A stretch of 64,000 nt of DNA from Actinomycetota bacterium (GCA_020161755.1 JAIUOS010000004.1:124001-188000); one strand, 5' to 3'. Positions 22,424-30,792 are shown, counted from the stretch's first letter. Program-made: numbers and translations. Notes: generated from the letters alone by a model not told the origin.

Positions 22424-23236
22424 CTACCGCACGTCGCCGATGAGGCCGGCCATGGCCGTCCGGAGCTCCGCGGTGCCCGGTGAGCCGTACAACGGTTCGC
22501 CCACGGCCAGGAGCGGGGTGATCGAGCGGTCCCGCACCAGGACCTGGAGGGTCGCGGCGGCCAGTTCGCGGTCGGCCGACGTCGCGCGCCGACGGGCCAG
22601 CGGGTGCCGCAGCATCCGTCGGGAGATCACGCCGGACACCGCGACCGGGAGGACGGCGGCGTCCGGCACCAGCCGTGCGAGGAGTTCCACACCGTTGCCC
22701 CACGTGCCGAGGGACGCGAGGGCGTCCGCGTGCCGCAGCGCAGGATCGGGCTCGATCCCGCCGGCCGGGAAGGTGAGGATCGCACCGCCCTGACGCAGGT
22801 GGTCGACGATTCGGCGCACCAGCCCCGTGCGCGCGTGCAGGTCCTCGCTGACGTACAGCAACCGGGAGGCCAGGTGCGGCATCCCGTGCAGGATGGGCCG
22901 GTCGAGGGCGACGACCCGCAGGTCGTCACGGACGGCGAGGAGGCGCCACAGCGCGGAGGCGTCGACGGTGCCGACATGGTTGGCGACCACCACCAGCGGA
23001 CCCGTGGTGGGCACCGATCCGGCACCGCGGATCGTCACCGTGCCGGCGTAGCGGGGCAGGATCACCTCCGCCGCGGCAGCGAGCCCGCCGCGCGCGACCG
23101 CGGCGTCCAGCTCGGTGAGGTCCACCACGAACCCGCGGACGGCCCGTCGGGCCGCGGGTCCGAGCACCGGAGCCAACCACCCTGCGCCGAGCCCGCGGAG
23201 CAGGTCCTCGGCCGCGTGGTCGCGGCGGCTGGTCAG
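22424..23236 (-). CDS. PlsC-type 1-acylglycerol-3-phosphate acyltransferase-like protein
   Basis: Up to 270 residues. The core is the LPLAT fold: NHVGTVDASALWRLL in place of the catalytic NHxxxxD block, RPILHGMPHLASRLLYVSED, and FPAGGIEPDPAL matching the acceptor-binding FPEG motif. VAVSGVISRRML follows. The usual His-x4-Asp spacing is kept (HVGTVD). It probably acylates a phospholipid or lipid precursor at the membrane face. The start is uncertain: CTG at 23234-23236 would overlap the stop of the lipoprotein gene (CTGA), while GTG at 23165-23167 gives 247 residues. The position just after the lipoprotein gene on the same strand suggests co-transcription. Confidence 0.75.
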   Translation of the reverse strand: MTSRRDHAAEDLLRGLGAGWLAPVLGPAARRAVRGFVVDLTELDAAVARGGLAAAAEVILPRYAGTVTIRGAGSVPTTGPLVVVANHVGTVDASALWRLLAVRDDLRVVALDRPILHGMPHLASRLLYVSEDLHARTGLVRRIVDHLRQGGAILTFPAGGIEPDPALRHADALASLGTWGNGVELLARLVPDAAVLPVAVSGVISRRMLRHPLARRRATSADRELAAATLQVLVRDRSITPLLAVGEPLYGSPGTAELRTAMAGLIGDVR

Positions 23237-23703
23237 GACTTCGAGAACGTGTGCGACCAGACCTTCGACCCGTCGGGGTTGAGGTAGGTGTAGCGCGCGT
23301 GCGGGTCGGTGATGCCGGCCTTCTCCATCTCGGGGAACACCTGGTCGTCCAGCGTCGACTGGTAGGTGCCCTTCATGCCGTCGAGCTGCTTGGCGGCGGC
23401 GGACTTGTTGACCTTGTTCGTGAACGTGTACTCGTACACGATCGTGCTCGGGGCGTCCGCGGTGATCGTGAAGTCGGTGTAGGTGTCGCCGAAGCTCTTC
23501 ATGAGCTCGGGGATCTGCGCCTGGACGGCGGCGACGTACTTCTCGAGGGCCTTCGCGGACGGCGAGTCGTCGGCGGCCTTGGTCGTGGCCGTGGTGGCGG
23601 CCGTGGTCGGCGTCGCCGTGACGCTCGAGCACGCGGCGAGCGGCAGGGCGAGGGTGCAGGTGGCGGCCAGTGCGGCCGCACGGGCCAGCATGGTGGGGGT
23701 CAC
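23233..23703 (-). CDS. Small secreted lipoprotein of unknown function
   Basis: 156 residues from GTG 23701-23703, with a GAAGGA ribosome site seven bases upstream. The signal peptide MLARAAALAATCTLALPLAAC ends in a lipobox (LAAC) with the lipidated cysteine near residue 25. A Thr/Ala-rich linker (TPTTAATTATT) follows. A compact domain then carries VAAVQAQIPELMKSFGDTYTDF and VYEYTFTNKVNKSAAAKQL, and the protein ends VWSHTFSKS. Such small lipoproteins are anchored outside the membrane. No enzymatic motif is seen. It precedes the acyltransferase gene on the same strand with overlapping ends. Confidence 0.82.
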   Translation of the reverse strand: MTPTMLARAAALAATCTLALPLAACSSVTATPTTAATTATTKAADDSPSAKALEKYVAAVQAQIPELMKSFGDTYTDFTITADAPSTIVYEYTFTNKVNKSAAAKQLDGMKGTYQSTLDDQVFPEMEKAGITDPHARYTYLNPDGSKVWSHTFSKS

Positions 23704-23881
23704 GGCGATGTCCTTCGATGTCGGGTGCGACCGGCGGCGGTTCTGCCGGGTTCGCTCAGCGCTCGGGAGTATAGGGCCCACGGCTCCGCCGCGTGCCGGG
23801 TCGGCACACTCGGCGTCGTTCGGCCGGCCCCCGACGGCTGCCCGGGCTGGGCCACACACACCAGCGGTGGCACGATGAGGC

Positions 23882-25165
23882 ATGACGTCGCTGACACCCC
23901 AGCAGTTCGAACAGGCGGATGGCACCGGTGACTGGCGTGCCCTGAACGCGGGCGCCGACACCTGGTTCGACGCCGCTTCGCACCGCTCCGGAGCCCGGTT
24001 CGTGCGGCGGGTGGCCGAGCTCGCCGAGGCGGCCGGGCACCATCCCGACGTCGACCTTCGCGCCCGCGGCGTCCACCTGCGGCTGTTCAGCCACGACGTC
24101 CGCGCGCTCACCGAGCGCGATGTGGCGCTGGCCCGCGAGATCTCGGCGGCGGCCGCCGACCTCGGCCTGCGGGCCGACCCCTCGGCCGTGCAGCGACTCC
24201 AGGTCGCGATCGACGCGACGGACGCGGAGGCGCTCGGCCCGTTCTGGGCGGCCGCCCTCCGCTACGACCGCGAACGCGACGACCTGCTGGTCGACCCGCT
24301 GGGACGGCAGCCACGGATCTGGTTCCAGGAGCTGGACGCCCCGCGTCCACTGCGCAACCGGATCCATCTGGACGCCGGCACCGCCGCCGAACTGGTGGCC
24401 GACAAGACGGCCGCGCTGCTGGCCGCGGGCGGACGGGTCACCTACGAGAACACCTGGTGGCGAACCATCGCCGACGCCGAGGGCAACGAGGTGGACGTGT
24501 TCCCGCTCGTCGCCGAGCACGGGTCGTTCGCCGACCCCGGCGCCGACGACTGGCGGCTCACGCTGACCGCGGCCGTCCACTACCCGACCGGCTCCTTCGT
24601 CCGGGGCGTGGACCTGCTGGAGGCCGTCGCGGGGTTGGCCGACGACGCCGGCCTGCCGCTGATGGTCGACCTGCGTTACCCCGGGGTGACCGTTGACGGG
24701 GGCAAGGACCAGCACGAGGCCGAGGGCTTCGTCGAGCTGGCCCGCGCCGTCCAGGCCGCGGCGCGCGACCTGGGCCTGGTCGCCGACCCGACGGGGGTGC
24801 GCGACGTCCAGATCGGGATCGACGCGCTCGACGTCCCGGCGGTCACGGCGTTCTGGCGGACGGCGCTCGACTATGTCGACGACCCCCGTCCGGAGTTGTC
24901 CGAGCTGTACGACCCACGCCGGCTGAACCCGCCGGTGATGTTCCAGCAGCTCGACGCGCCTCGCGAGCAGCGCAACCGGATCCACCTCGACCTGTTCGTG
25001 CCGGCCGACGAGGCGCCGGCACGGGTGGCCGCGGCGGTCGCCGCCGGCGGCCGGGTGGTGTTCGACGACTACGCCCCTTCCTGGTGGACGCTGGCCGACC
25101 CCGAGGGCAACGAGCTCGACATCGCGGTCACCGTCGGACGGGCCGAACGCGCGGGCCTCGCCTGA
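23882..25165 (+). CDS. Duplicated pterin-dehydratase-like + VOC (glyoxalase-like) protein
   Basis: 427 residues made of two copies of the same two-domain unit. Copy 1: a DCoH-like (4a-hydroxytetrahydrobiopterin dehydratase) fold about residues 1-100 (WFDAASHRSGARFVRRVAELAEAAGHHPDV) and a VOC domain about 105-225 (FWAAALRYDRERDDLL; WFQELDAPRPLRNRIHLD; ADAEGNEVDVFP). Copy 2 repeats both parts at about 228-420 (VDLLEAVAGLADDAGLPLMVDLRYPGVTVD; FWRTALDYVDD; MFQQLDAPREQRNRIHLDLF; LADPEGNELDIAV). The dehydratase motif with HHPD is kept only in copy 1; the corresponding site in copy 2 reads GLPLMVDL. Function is unknown. Such fusions are frequent in actinomycetes and look like small-molecule binders or enzymes. 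Confidence 0.85.
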   Translation: MTSLTPQQFEQADGTGDWRALNAGADTWFDAASHRSGARFVRRVAELAEAAGHHPDVDLRARGVHLRLFSHDVRALTERDVALAREISAAAADLGLRADPSAVQRLQVAIDATDAEALGPFWAAALRYDRERDDLLVDPLGRQPRIWFQELDAPRPLRNRIHLDAGTAAELVADKTAALLAAGGRVTYENTWWRTIADAEGNEVDVFPLVAEHGSFADPGADDWRLTLTAAVHYPTGSFVRGVDLLEAVAGLADDAGLPLMVDLRYPGVTVDGGKDQHEAEGFVELARAVQAAARDLGLVADPTGVRDVQIGIDALDVPAVTAFWRTALDYVDDPRPELSELYDPRRLNPPVMFQQLDAPREQRNRIHLDLFVPADEAPARVAAAVAAGGRVVFDDYAPSWWTLADPEGNELDIAVTVGRAERAGLA

Positions 25166-25232
25166 TCGGGGCCAGGTGCAACGAACGGTCGCCGTCCGGC
25201 GTGGATAGGGCAATCGGACCGAAGGGACGTCG

Positions 25233-25697
25233 ATGCGCCCACTGCTGATCCTCGCGCTGCTGCTCAGCGGCTGCGCGGCCATCCCCGCCGTGCCGGCGAG
25301 CGCGCCGCCGTCCAGCGTCCCGCCCAGCCCCGAGCCGGTGGTGCTGCTCGTCAAGGCCGTCGCGCGGGGCGGCCACTGCGTGACCGGCTCCACCTGCGAG
25401 TCGAGCCTGACGGTGATGAGCGACGGCACCTGGACCCGGGTCGTCGACACCGACAAGAGCACCGGCACCCTGCCCGGCCCGCGGGTCACCGCGCTCGCGG
25501 ACGCCGTCGCGCACACCGGGCTCGCCACCGCGCCGCCGTTCACCGGCACCTGCCCGATCGCCTGGGACGGGCAGGAACAGGTCCTGACCTGGCTGGCGGA
25601 CGGCCGGACGGTCACCGTCGCGTCCTGCGACCGCACCTTCGACCCGGACGACCCGCTGGTCGTGGCCACCGCCCGTCTCCAGGAGGACCTGGCCTGA
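25233..25697 (+). CDS. Putative lipoprotein
   Basis: 154 residues. Short signal MRPLLILALLLSGC with a lipobox (LSGC, lipidated Cys14), then a Pro/Ser/Ala-rich spacer and a domain with paired cysteines: GHCVTGSTCESS, GTCPIAWDG and ASCDRTF. Four to five cysteines outside the membrane suggest disulfides. TVMSDGTWTRV and WLADGRTVTVAS look like beta-strands. A GAAGGGA ribosome site lies upstream of the ATG at 25233. No family recognised. A long palindrome starts 10 bases after the stop and could end transcription. Confidence 0.8.
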   Translation: MRPLLILALLLSGCAAIPAVPASAPPSSVPPSPEPVVLLVKAVARGGHCVTGSTCESSLTVMSDGTWTRVVDTDKSTGTLPGPRVTALADAVAHTGLATAPPFTGTCPIAWDGQEQVLTWLADGRTVTVASCDRTFDPDDPLVVATARLQEDLA

Positions 25698-25706
25698 GTC
25701 CACCTC

Positions 25707-25770
25707 CACTGCCGAGTTGTCAGAATCTCAGATCGCTGGGGCGATCTGAGATTCTGACAACTCGGCAGTG
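25707..25770. repeat. Palindromic element, family C copy 1
   Basis: 64 bp with perfect 30-base arms (25707-25736 and 25741-25770) and a four-base loop; the core arm is cgagttgtcagaatctcag. It is AT-richer than the surroundings. The second copy at 27240-27293 has the same 24-base inner arms. The two copies bracket the M28 peptidase gene. Confidence 0.95.
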
Positions 25771-25810
25771 GGGGGAGGTCGGCGGTGGGGGACGCGCGCT
25801 CAGGCCCGGG

Positions 25811-25816
25811 TAGCGT
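25811..25816 (+). promoter_or_regulatory. Leaderless -10 of the M28 peptidase gene
   Basis: TAGCGT followed by six bases and GTG at 25823. Confidence 0.45.
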
Positions 25817-25822
25817 GGCGGC

Positions 25823-27214
25823 GTGAGGGCGCGCGCACCGGCGGTGGTGATCGCGGCGGCCGCCGTGGCTGCCTGCGTGGCGATGGTCATCGCCGTGGTG
25901 GTCGTCAGCCGCCCCACGTCTCCTCCACCCCGGCCCGTCGACTCGCGGCAGCTCCGGGACGCGATCACCACGGAGGCCCTCGCCGCGCACCTCGACGCGC
26001 TGCAGCGGGTCGCCGACACCCACGACGGCAACCGCGCCGCTGGAACCGCCGGGTACGACGCGTCCCTCGACTATGTGGAGGCCCGGCTGCAAGGCGCTGG
26101 GTACCGCACCGAGCGCCAGCGGTTCAGCTACCAGCGTCCCGACTTCACCAGGGCGAGCCTGGGTCGGACGGCGCCGAGCGCCGCCGCATACACGGTCCTG
26201 CGCGACTTCCGTCCGCTCGACTTCTCCGGTGCCGGCTCGGTCACCGCAGTGGTCACGGCGGTCGACCTCGCCCTCGACGGGGACCGCGCGACGACGAGCG
26301 GCTGCGAGGCGTCCGACTTCACGGGGTTCCCGCGCGGGACCATCGCGCTCGTGCAGCGGGGCACCTGCTCGTTCGCGCAGAAGGTCGACCACGCGGTTGC
26401 GGCGGGAGCGCGGGCGGTGGTGATCCTCAACCAAGGCAACGAACAGGGCCGGCTGGGCCTGTTCGCCGGGACGCTGGGACGGCAGGCGGACGTCCCGGTG
26501 GTGGCCACCACGTTCGACCTCGGACGGGAGTGGTCCACGCCCGGCACCACGCTGGAGCTGGCCGTCGAGTCGACGGTGGCCACGATCACGTCCGAGAGCC
26601 TGATCGCCGACACCGGCGGCGCACCCGACCACACCGTGGTGGTCGGCGCCCACCTGGACGGGGTCGCCGAGGGGCCAGGCATCAACGACAACGGCTCCGG
26701 GGTGGCGGCCGTGCTGGAGACCGCCGTCCAGTTCGCCGCACTCGGCGTCCAGCCCCACAACCGGGTGCGGTTCGCGTTCTGGGGCGCCGAGGAGGACGGC
26801 CTGTACGGGTCCCGGCACTACGTCGCCCAGCTCGACGAGGCCGCGCGTCGCAGCACCGCGCTCTACCTCAACCTCGACATGGTCGGCTCGCCGAAGCCGG
26901 TGGCGTCGGTGTACGGCGGTGGCAACCTCGGCTCGGGCTGGCCGTCCGGTTCCGGGGCGGTGCAGACGGTTCTCACCGACTTCCTCACCGCGCAGGGCGT
27001 GACGCCAGGGACGACCACATTCCGCTCCAGCGACCACGCGTCGTTCCTCGACGCCGGGATCGCCGCGGGAGGACTCTTCACCGGCGCGGACGACGGGGCC
27101 GACCCGTGCTACCACCAGGCCTGCGACCGGGCCGCGACGATCGATCGGGAGATGCTGGGCCTGATGGCGGACGCGGCGGCCGACGCCACCCTCACCTTCG
27201 CCCAGACCCCGTAG
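25823..27214 (+). CDS. Exported M28-family zinc aminopeptidase with PA domain
   Basis: 463 residues. An N-terminal membrane anchor/signal (VVIAAAAVAACVAMVIAVVVV, residues about 8-28) is followed by a Pro-rich stretch. The M28 fold starts near residue 50, with an inserted protease-associated (PA) domain about 135-250 (IALVQRGTCSFAQKVDHAVAAGARAVV). Zinc ligands by position: His277 and Asp289 (GAHLDGVAEGPGINDNGSG), Glu323/Glu324 (WGAEEDGLYGS; one acts as catalytic base), Asp352 (LDMVGSP) and His405 (SSDHASFLD). It resembles secreted aminopeptidases of the S. griseus/aminopeptidase Y type. It stands alone between two copies of the same long palindrome. Confidence 0.9.
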   Translation: MRARAPAVVIAAAAVAACVAMVIAVVVVSRPTSPPPRPVDSRQLRDAITTEALAAHLDALQRVADTHDGNRAAGTAGYDASLDYVEARLQGAGYRTERQRFSYQRPDFTRASLGRTAPSAAAYTVLRDFRPLDFSGAGSVTAVVTAVDLALDGDRATTSGCEASDFTGFPRGTIALVQRGTCSFAQKVDHAVAAGARAVVILNQGNEQGRLGLFAGTLGRQADVPVVATTFDLGREWSTPGTTLELAVESTVATITSESLIADTGGAPDHTVVVGAHLDGVAEGPGINDNGSGVAAVLETAVQFAALGVQPHNRVRFAFWGAEEDGLYGSRHYVAQLDEAARRSTALYLNLDMVGSPKPVASVYGGGNLGSGWPSGSGAVQTVLTDFLTAQGVTPGTTTFRSSDHASFLDAGIAAGGLFTGADDGADPCYHQACDRAATIDREMLGLMADAAADATLTFAQTP

Positions 27215-27239
27215 GCCCTCTGTCCCCCCGTCCCCACCC

Positions 27240-27293
27240 CCGAGTTGTCAGAATCTCAGATCGCTCCAGCGATCTGAGATTCTGACAACTCGG
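27240..27293. repeat. Palindromic element, family C copy 2
   Basis: 54 bp with perfect 26-base arms (27240-27265 and 27268-27293) and a two-base loop. The inner 24 bases of each arm are identical to those of the copy at 25707-25770. It lies between the convergent M28 peptidase and SDR genes, so it may also terminate both. Confidence 0.95.
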
Positions 27294-27319
27294 AGCTGGG
27301 CGCGGGGAGGTGGGCGGCG

Positions 27320-28021
27320 TCAGGCCGGGTTGATCCGCAGGGAGTCGAGGCTGGCGCCGGGCGGCAGGTCGACGGCGACACGGACGGCCTTCGCCACCTC
27401 GGCCGGGTCGAGGTGGGCGTCCGGCACGTAGGGCATGCCCTCCAGCGCGGTGAGCTTGGCCTGCATGTCGGTGGCGACCCGGCCGGGGTGGATCGAGGTC
27501 ACGCGGACGTGGCCGCGCTCGTCCTGCCGGACGGCGTCCGCCAGCGCGGTGAGGGCGAACTTGGAGGCCGAGTACAGCGAGAACCCTCGGTGGGCGGTCA
27601 GGCCGGCACCGGAGTTGAGGAAGATCACCAGTCCGTGCGCGGCGCGCAGGGCGGGCAGCAGGAGCCGGGTCAGAGTGGCCGGGGCGACCACGTTGAGCTC
27701 CAGCAGTTCGCGCCACTCGGCGGTGGTCGAGTCGGCGAGCGGGCCGAACGACACCAGACCGGCGGAGTGCACGAGCACGTCCAGCCGCTCGAGGCCGGTC
27801 ACGGCACGGGCCAGGGCGGCGTCGTCGGTGAGGTCGACGGCGAACGGCTCGGCCGACTCCAGTCCGGCCACCACCTGGGCGACCAGGTCGGCGTCCCGGC
27901 CCCCGACCAGCACGTGGTGGGTGGGGGAGAGGACCTGCGCGACCGCGCGTCCGATGCCCCGGGAGGCGCCTGTGACGAGGGCGACCGGACGGTCGGTGCG
28001 GTGATTCCGTGGGGTGTTCAT
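27320..28021 (-). CDS. Short-chain dehydrogenase/reductase
   Basis: 233 residues, classical SDR. The nucleotide site is TGASRGIGRAV (TGxxxGxG), the NNAG-equivalent is HSAG, and the catalytic Ser (NSGAGLTAHRGFS) precedes the YxxxK motif YSASK. A C-terminal SIHPGRVATDM follows. The ATG at 28019-28021 overlaps the stop of the DPPR synthase gene (ATGA), so the two are translationally coupled. That makes a link to cell-wall arabinose or isoprenoid-linked sugar metabolism possible, but the sequence is not that of DprE2 as I know it. The oxidised substrate is unknown. Confidence 0.88.
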   Translation of the reverse strand: MNTPRNHRTDRPVALVTGASRGIGRAVAQVLSPTHHVLVGGRDADLVAQVVAGLESAEPFAVDLTDDAALARAVTGLERLDVLVHSAGLVSFGPLADSTTAEWRELLELNVVAPATLTRLLLPALRAAHGLVIFLNSGAGLTAHRGFSLYSASKFALTALADAVRQDERGHVRVTSIHPGRVATDMQAKLTALEGMPYVPDAHLDPAEVAKAVRVAVDLPPGASLDSLRINPA

Positions 28022-28929
28022 CCGAAGACCGCGATCGCGACCGGGATCACCCACAGCACGGCCAGCACCTGGAGCGTGGGGTCGGAGAGCACCACATCCT
28101 CGGGCTCACCGGCCTTGCCCTGGTCGACCTTCATCGCGTAGCGGAGGACGGCGAGCGTGAACGGCGCGATCGAGATCGTCGTCCAGGGGATGCCCCACAA
28201 CATGTTCGTGTAGCGCTGCTCGAACGCCCACAGGCTGTAGGACATGATCACGATCGAGATCGAGATCGACCACACCTCGCGCAGGTACGACTTCGTGTAG
28301 CGCTCGAGGCTCGCCCGGGTGCCGGCTTCGGCGCCGACCTCCTTCAGCTCGGAGTAGCGCTTGCCGGCCACCATGAACAGCGACCCGAAGGACGCCACCA
28401 GGAGGAACCACTGGGACAGCGGCAGGCTCGCCGCGACGCCACCGGCAACCGCCCGCAGCAGGAAGCCGGCCGCCACCATCGCCAGGTCGATGATCGGCTG
28501 GTGCTTGAGGAACAGCGAGTAGAGCACCTGGAGCACCCAGTAGGACGCGAGCGTCACCCCGAGCAGCGGTGCCACCCAGAAGCCGATCGCGAGCGAGGCG
28601 ACCAGGGTGAGGGCGGCCAGCGCGTAGGCGGTCGGGATCGACAGTTCGCCCGCCGCGATCGGCCGGAACCGCTTCTTGGGGTGCAGCCGGTCGGCCTCGA
28701 CGTCGCGACTGTCGTTGATCAGGTAGATGGACGCGCTCACCAGCGAGAACGAGACGAACGCCCACGCCGACTGCATCAGCACCACGGGCTCGAACAGCCT
28801 GCCGGCGGCCAGTGGTGCGGCCAGCACGAGGACGTTCTTCACCCATTGCTTGGGACGCATGGCGCGCAGCCAGGCCGGCAGCAGGGACTTCTTCTCCACG
28901 ACCACGGGCACGTTCTCGATGTTCGTCAT
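28018..28929 (-). CDS. Decaprenyl-phosphate phosphoribosyltransferase (UbiA superfamily)
   Basis: 303 residues, about nine hydrophobic segments. The first Asp-rich motif is NDSRDVEADRLHPKKRFRP (residues 72-90), with the conserved IAAGELS after it, as in Rv3806c. In this family 5-phosphoribosyl diphosphate is transferred to decaprenyl phosphate, the first step to decaprenyl-phosphoryl-arabinose for wall arabinan. The second motif region reads SFGSLFMVAGKRYSELKE. The protein is an integral membrane enzyme. The downstream SDR gene overlaps its end. A TAGCCT hexamer nine bases before the ATG may be its -10 box. Confidence 0.88.
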   Translation of the reverse strand: MTNIENVPVVVEKKSLLPAWLRAMRPKQWVKNVLVLAAPLAAGRLFEPVVLMQSAWAFVSFSLVSASIYLINDSRDVEADRLHPKKRFRPIAAGELSIPTAYALAALTLVASLAIGFWVAPLLGVTLASYWVLQVLYSLFLKHQPIIDLAMVAAGFLLRAVAGGVAASLPLSQWFLLVASFGSLFMVAGKRYSELKEVGAEAGTRASLERYTKSYLREVWSISISIVIMSYSLWAFEQRYTNMLWGIPWTTISIAPFTLAVLRYAMKVDQGKAGEPEDVVLSDPTLQVLAVLWVIPVAIAVFG

Positions 28930-28971
28930 AGCGCTCCAAGGCTAGCGTCCGCGGCCGGTGGGGTGACGGTG

Positions 28972-29691
28972 TCAGGGTTGCGCCACGGACGGGGACGCCC
29001 AGAGGGTGTGCCAGGTGACCCCGAGGCGTCCGAACAGGTCCCGCAGCAGGGGCAGGCTGATCCCGACGACGTTGTGGGGGTCGCCGTCCATCGCGGTCAC
29101 GTACGCGCCGCCCAGCCCGTCGGTGGTGAACGCGCCGGCTACCCTTCCGGGTTCGCCGGTGGCGACGTAGGCCTCGATCTCGTCCAGGGTGAGGTCGGCG
29201 AAGCGCACCCCGGTGGTCGCGACGGCGGACGCGGTGCCCGGCGCGCGGCCGAGCCGGACCACGTGGTGGCCGGTGTGCAGGTGGCCGGTGCGTCCGCGCA
29301 TGCGCAGCCAGCGCTGCACGGCCTCCTGCGGCGAGGACGGCTTGCCGAACGGCTCGCCGTCCAGTTCGAGCAGCGTGTCGCACCCGACGACGAGGACGTC
29401 CGGCTCGTCCGACCCGACCCGAAACGAAAGGGGACTGTCCCCTTTCGTTTCGCCCGGCCCGACCTGGACCGAAAGGGGACTGTCCCCTTTCGGTCCAGCG
29501 AGGGTGGCGGCCACCGCCTCGGCCTTCGCCCGGGCCAGCACGGCCACGAGTTCGGGCACGGTGGCCGCGTCGAAGGCGTCCTCGTCCACGTCGGAGACCA
29601 CCACCTGTGGCGCGAGGCCCGCGCTGCGCAGCGTGTCCAGACGGGCCGGGGACGCCGAAGCGAGGACCAGCCGCGGCGCCTCAGCGCCCAA
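28972..29691 (-). CDS. maf: Maf-type nucleoside triphosphate pyrophosphatase with a repeat-derived insertion
   Basis: About 239 residues from TTG 29689-29691; the start is uncertain, since Maf proteins begin close to [12 protein letters not shown]. The family hydrolyses non-canonical or m5-type nucleotides (dTTP/UTP or m7GTP) and prevents their incorporation. Conserved points: the N-terminal [15 protein letters not shown], the catalytic [16 protein letters not shown], and the C-terminal DGLGGAYV and [14 protein letters not shown]. Between about residues 65 and 91 an insertion (KGDSPLSVQ then [11 protein letters not shown]) is encoded by two palindromic repeats in frame, just before the DVLVVGCDT strand. 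The reading frame survives, so the enzyme may still be active. It overlaps the DUF937 gene by 11 bases. Confidence 0.88.
   Translation of the reverse strand: MGAEAPRLVLASASPARLDTLRSAGLAPQVVVSDVDEDAFDAATVPELVAVLARAKAEAVAATLAGPKGDSPLSVQVGPGETKGDSPLSFRVGSDEPDVLVVGCDTLLELDGEPFGKPSSPQEAVQRWLRMRGRTGHLHTGHHVVRLGRAPGTASAVATTGVRFADLTLDEIEAYVATGEPGRVAGAFTTDGLGGAYVTAMDGDPHNVVGISLPLLRDLFGRLGVTWHTLWASPSVAQP
29420..29498. repeat. GGGGACTGTCCCC palindromes, family B copies 2 and 3 (inside maf)
   Basis: Two palindromes, 29420-29452 (33 bp; cgaaacgaaaggggac arm) and 29464-29498 (35 bp; ctggaccgaaaggggac arm), 11 bases apart. Both share the core gaaaggggactgtccccttt(c) but differ in their outer arms. Both lie in frame inside the maf coding region. 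Confidence 0.95.
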
Positions 29692-30430
29692 GGATCTGCC
29701 CGAGCAAGTCCCCGAGGATGTCGCCCGACCCCTGCTGCTGTTGCTGCTGGCCGTAGCCCTGGTCGGCGCTGTTGTCGGTGGGGATCTGCATCCCGGTGGC
29801 GTTGCCCGGGGCGTTGAACACCCCGCCCGAGTTGTCGTACCCGGACGTGTCCGGCACGTACCCGGACGGCTCGGCCTGGGCCTGGCCGCCGCCGAGGATC
29901 TGCCCGAGGATGTCGCCCAGGCCACCGCCGGACGCGGCCCCGCCGGCGCCGCCGCCACCGAGGATGCTGCCCAGGATCGTGCCGAGCAGGTCGCCGGAGC
30001 CGCCCGAGGCGTCCGACTGCTGGGTCGAGGACGAGCCGCCCATGCCCAGCTTCTTGGCCAGGTAGCTCATCACGATCGGGGCGAGCAGCGGCAGGAGCTT
30101 GGACAGCAGGCCGCCGCCGAGCCCGCTGACAGCCTGGAGCCGGTTCGGGTCGTCGGCCAACGCGTGCGCGACGATCTTCTGGCCGTCGGCGGTGTCGACC
30201 GCGGTCAGGTCGACCTGGTCGCCCACGAACAGGTCACTGTCGGCGTGCTGGCCGAGCGCGGCCAGCAGCCCCGACTCGCCGTCGGCGGACGCCGTGTTCG
30301 CCTGGAGGCTGTTGATCAGGGTGGGGATGGCCGCGGCCGCAGCGTCGCGGGCGGTCACCTCGTCGGTGCCCAGGGCTGCGGCCAGCTGGGCCGGGTCGAT
30401 GCTGGACAGGATCTCGTCTACGGCGCTCAT
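29681..30430 (-). CDS. DUF937 protein with low-complexity C-terminus
   Basis: 249 residues from ATG 30428-30430, chosen over GTG 30431-30433 because AGGAGG is five bases upstream of it. The N-terminal half is helical and resembles DUF937 ([55 protein letters not shown]). The C-terminal half is low complexity: Gly/Ser-rich repeats with [23 protein letters not shown] and [12 protein letters not shown] motifs, a Tyr/Pro/Asn-rich linker and a Gln run near the end. The function of DUF937 is unknown. It lies between accE and maf and overlaps maf. Confidence 0.82.
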   Translation of the reverse strand: MSAVDEILSSIDPAQLAAALGTDEVTARDAAAAAIPTLINSLQANTASADGESGLLAALGQHADSDLFVGDQVDLTAVDTADGQKIVAHALADDPNRLQAVSGLGGGLLSKLLPLLAPIVMSYLAKKLGMGGSSSTQQSDASGGSGDLLGTILGSILGGGGAGGAASGGGLGDILGQILGGGQAQAEPSGYVPDTSGYDNSGGVFNAPGNATGMQIPTDNSADQGYGQQQQQQGSGDILGDLLGQILGR

Positions 30431-30552
30431 CACGCCCTCCTTCTGTTGTTGACGACGTGCCGGAACCTCAGCGATACCTCACCTAGATTCTGGCCGCTCG
30501 CCCGCCCGGTTGTACCCGGTTCGCAGGTATTTGGTCCACAGGTTTCGGGTGT

Positions 30553-30792
30553 TCACAGGCGGAAACTGCTGCGCCAGGCCTCCCGGCCGGGCACCAGCGG
30601 GGTGCGGACGGTGTGCCAGTACGACTGCCAGCCGCCGGCCAGCGTGCTGGTGGCCGGCGTGTGCGGTGCCGGACGCCCGCGGCGCAGCGCGACGACCACC
30701 GCGCCGAGCGCGGCCAGTTCCTCGTCGGTCGGGCTCCCCGCCACGACGGTGAAGAGCTCGGCGGACGCCGTCCCGCCCGGCTGCGCGCTCAC
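30553..30792 (-). CDS. accE: Acyl-CoA carboxylase epsilon subunit
   Basis: 79 residues. The family hallmark is the conserved strand [20 protein letters not shown] near residues 17-36, followed by a variable Pro/Thr linker and a C-terminal WxxxxR block ([21 protein letters not shown]). In actinobacteria this small subunit binds and activates the AccD5-type carboxyltransferase with AccA3. GTG at 30790-30792 overlaps the accD5 stop (GTGA), so the stoichiometric partners are translationally coupled. Confidence 0.92.
   Translation of the reverse strand: MSAQPGGTASAELFTVVAGSPTDEELAALGAVVVALRRGRPAPHTPATSTLAGGWQSYWHTVRTPLVPGREAWRSSFRL

Noticed and set aside
23756-27115. Long minus-strand open frame (1119 codons)
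   Set aside because: Shadow of the VOC, lipoprotein and M28 genes on the other strand. It crosses two palindromes and has no recognisable domain.
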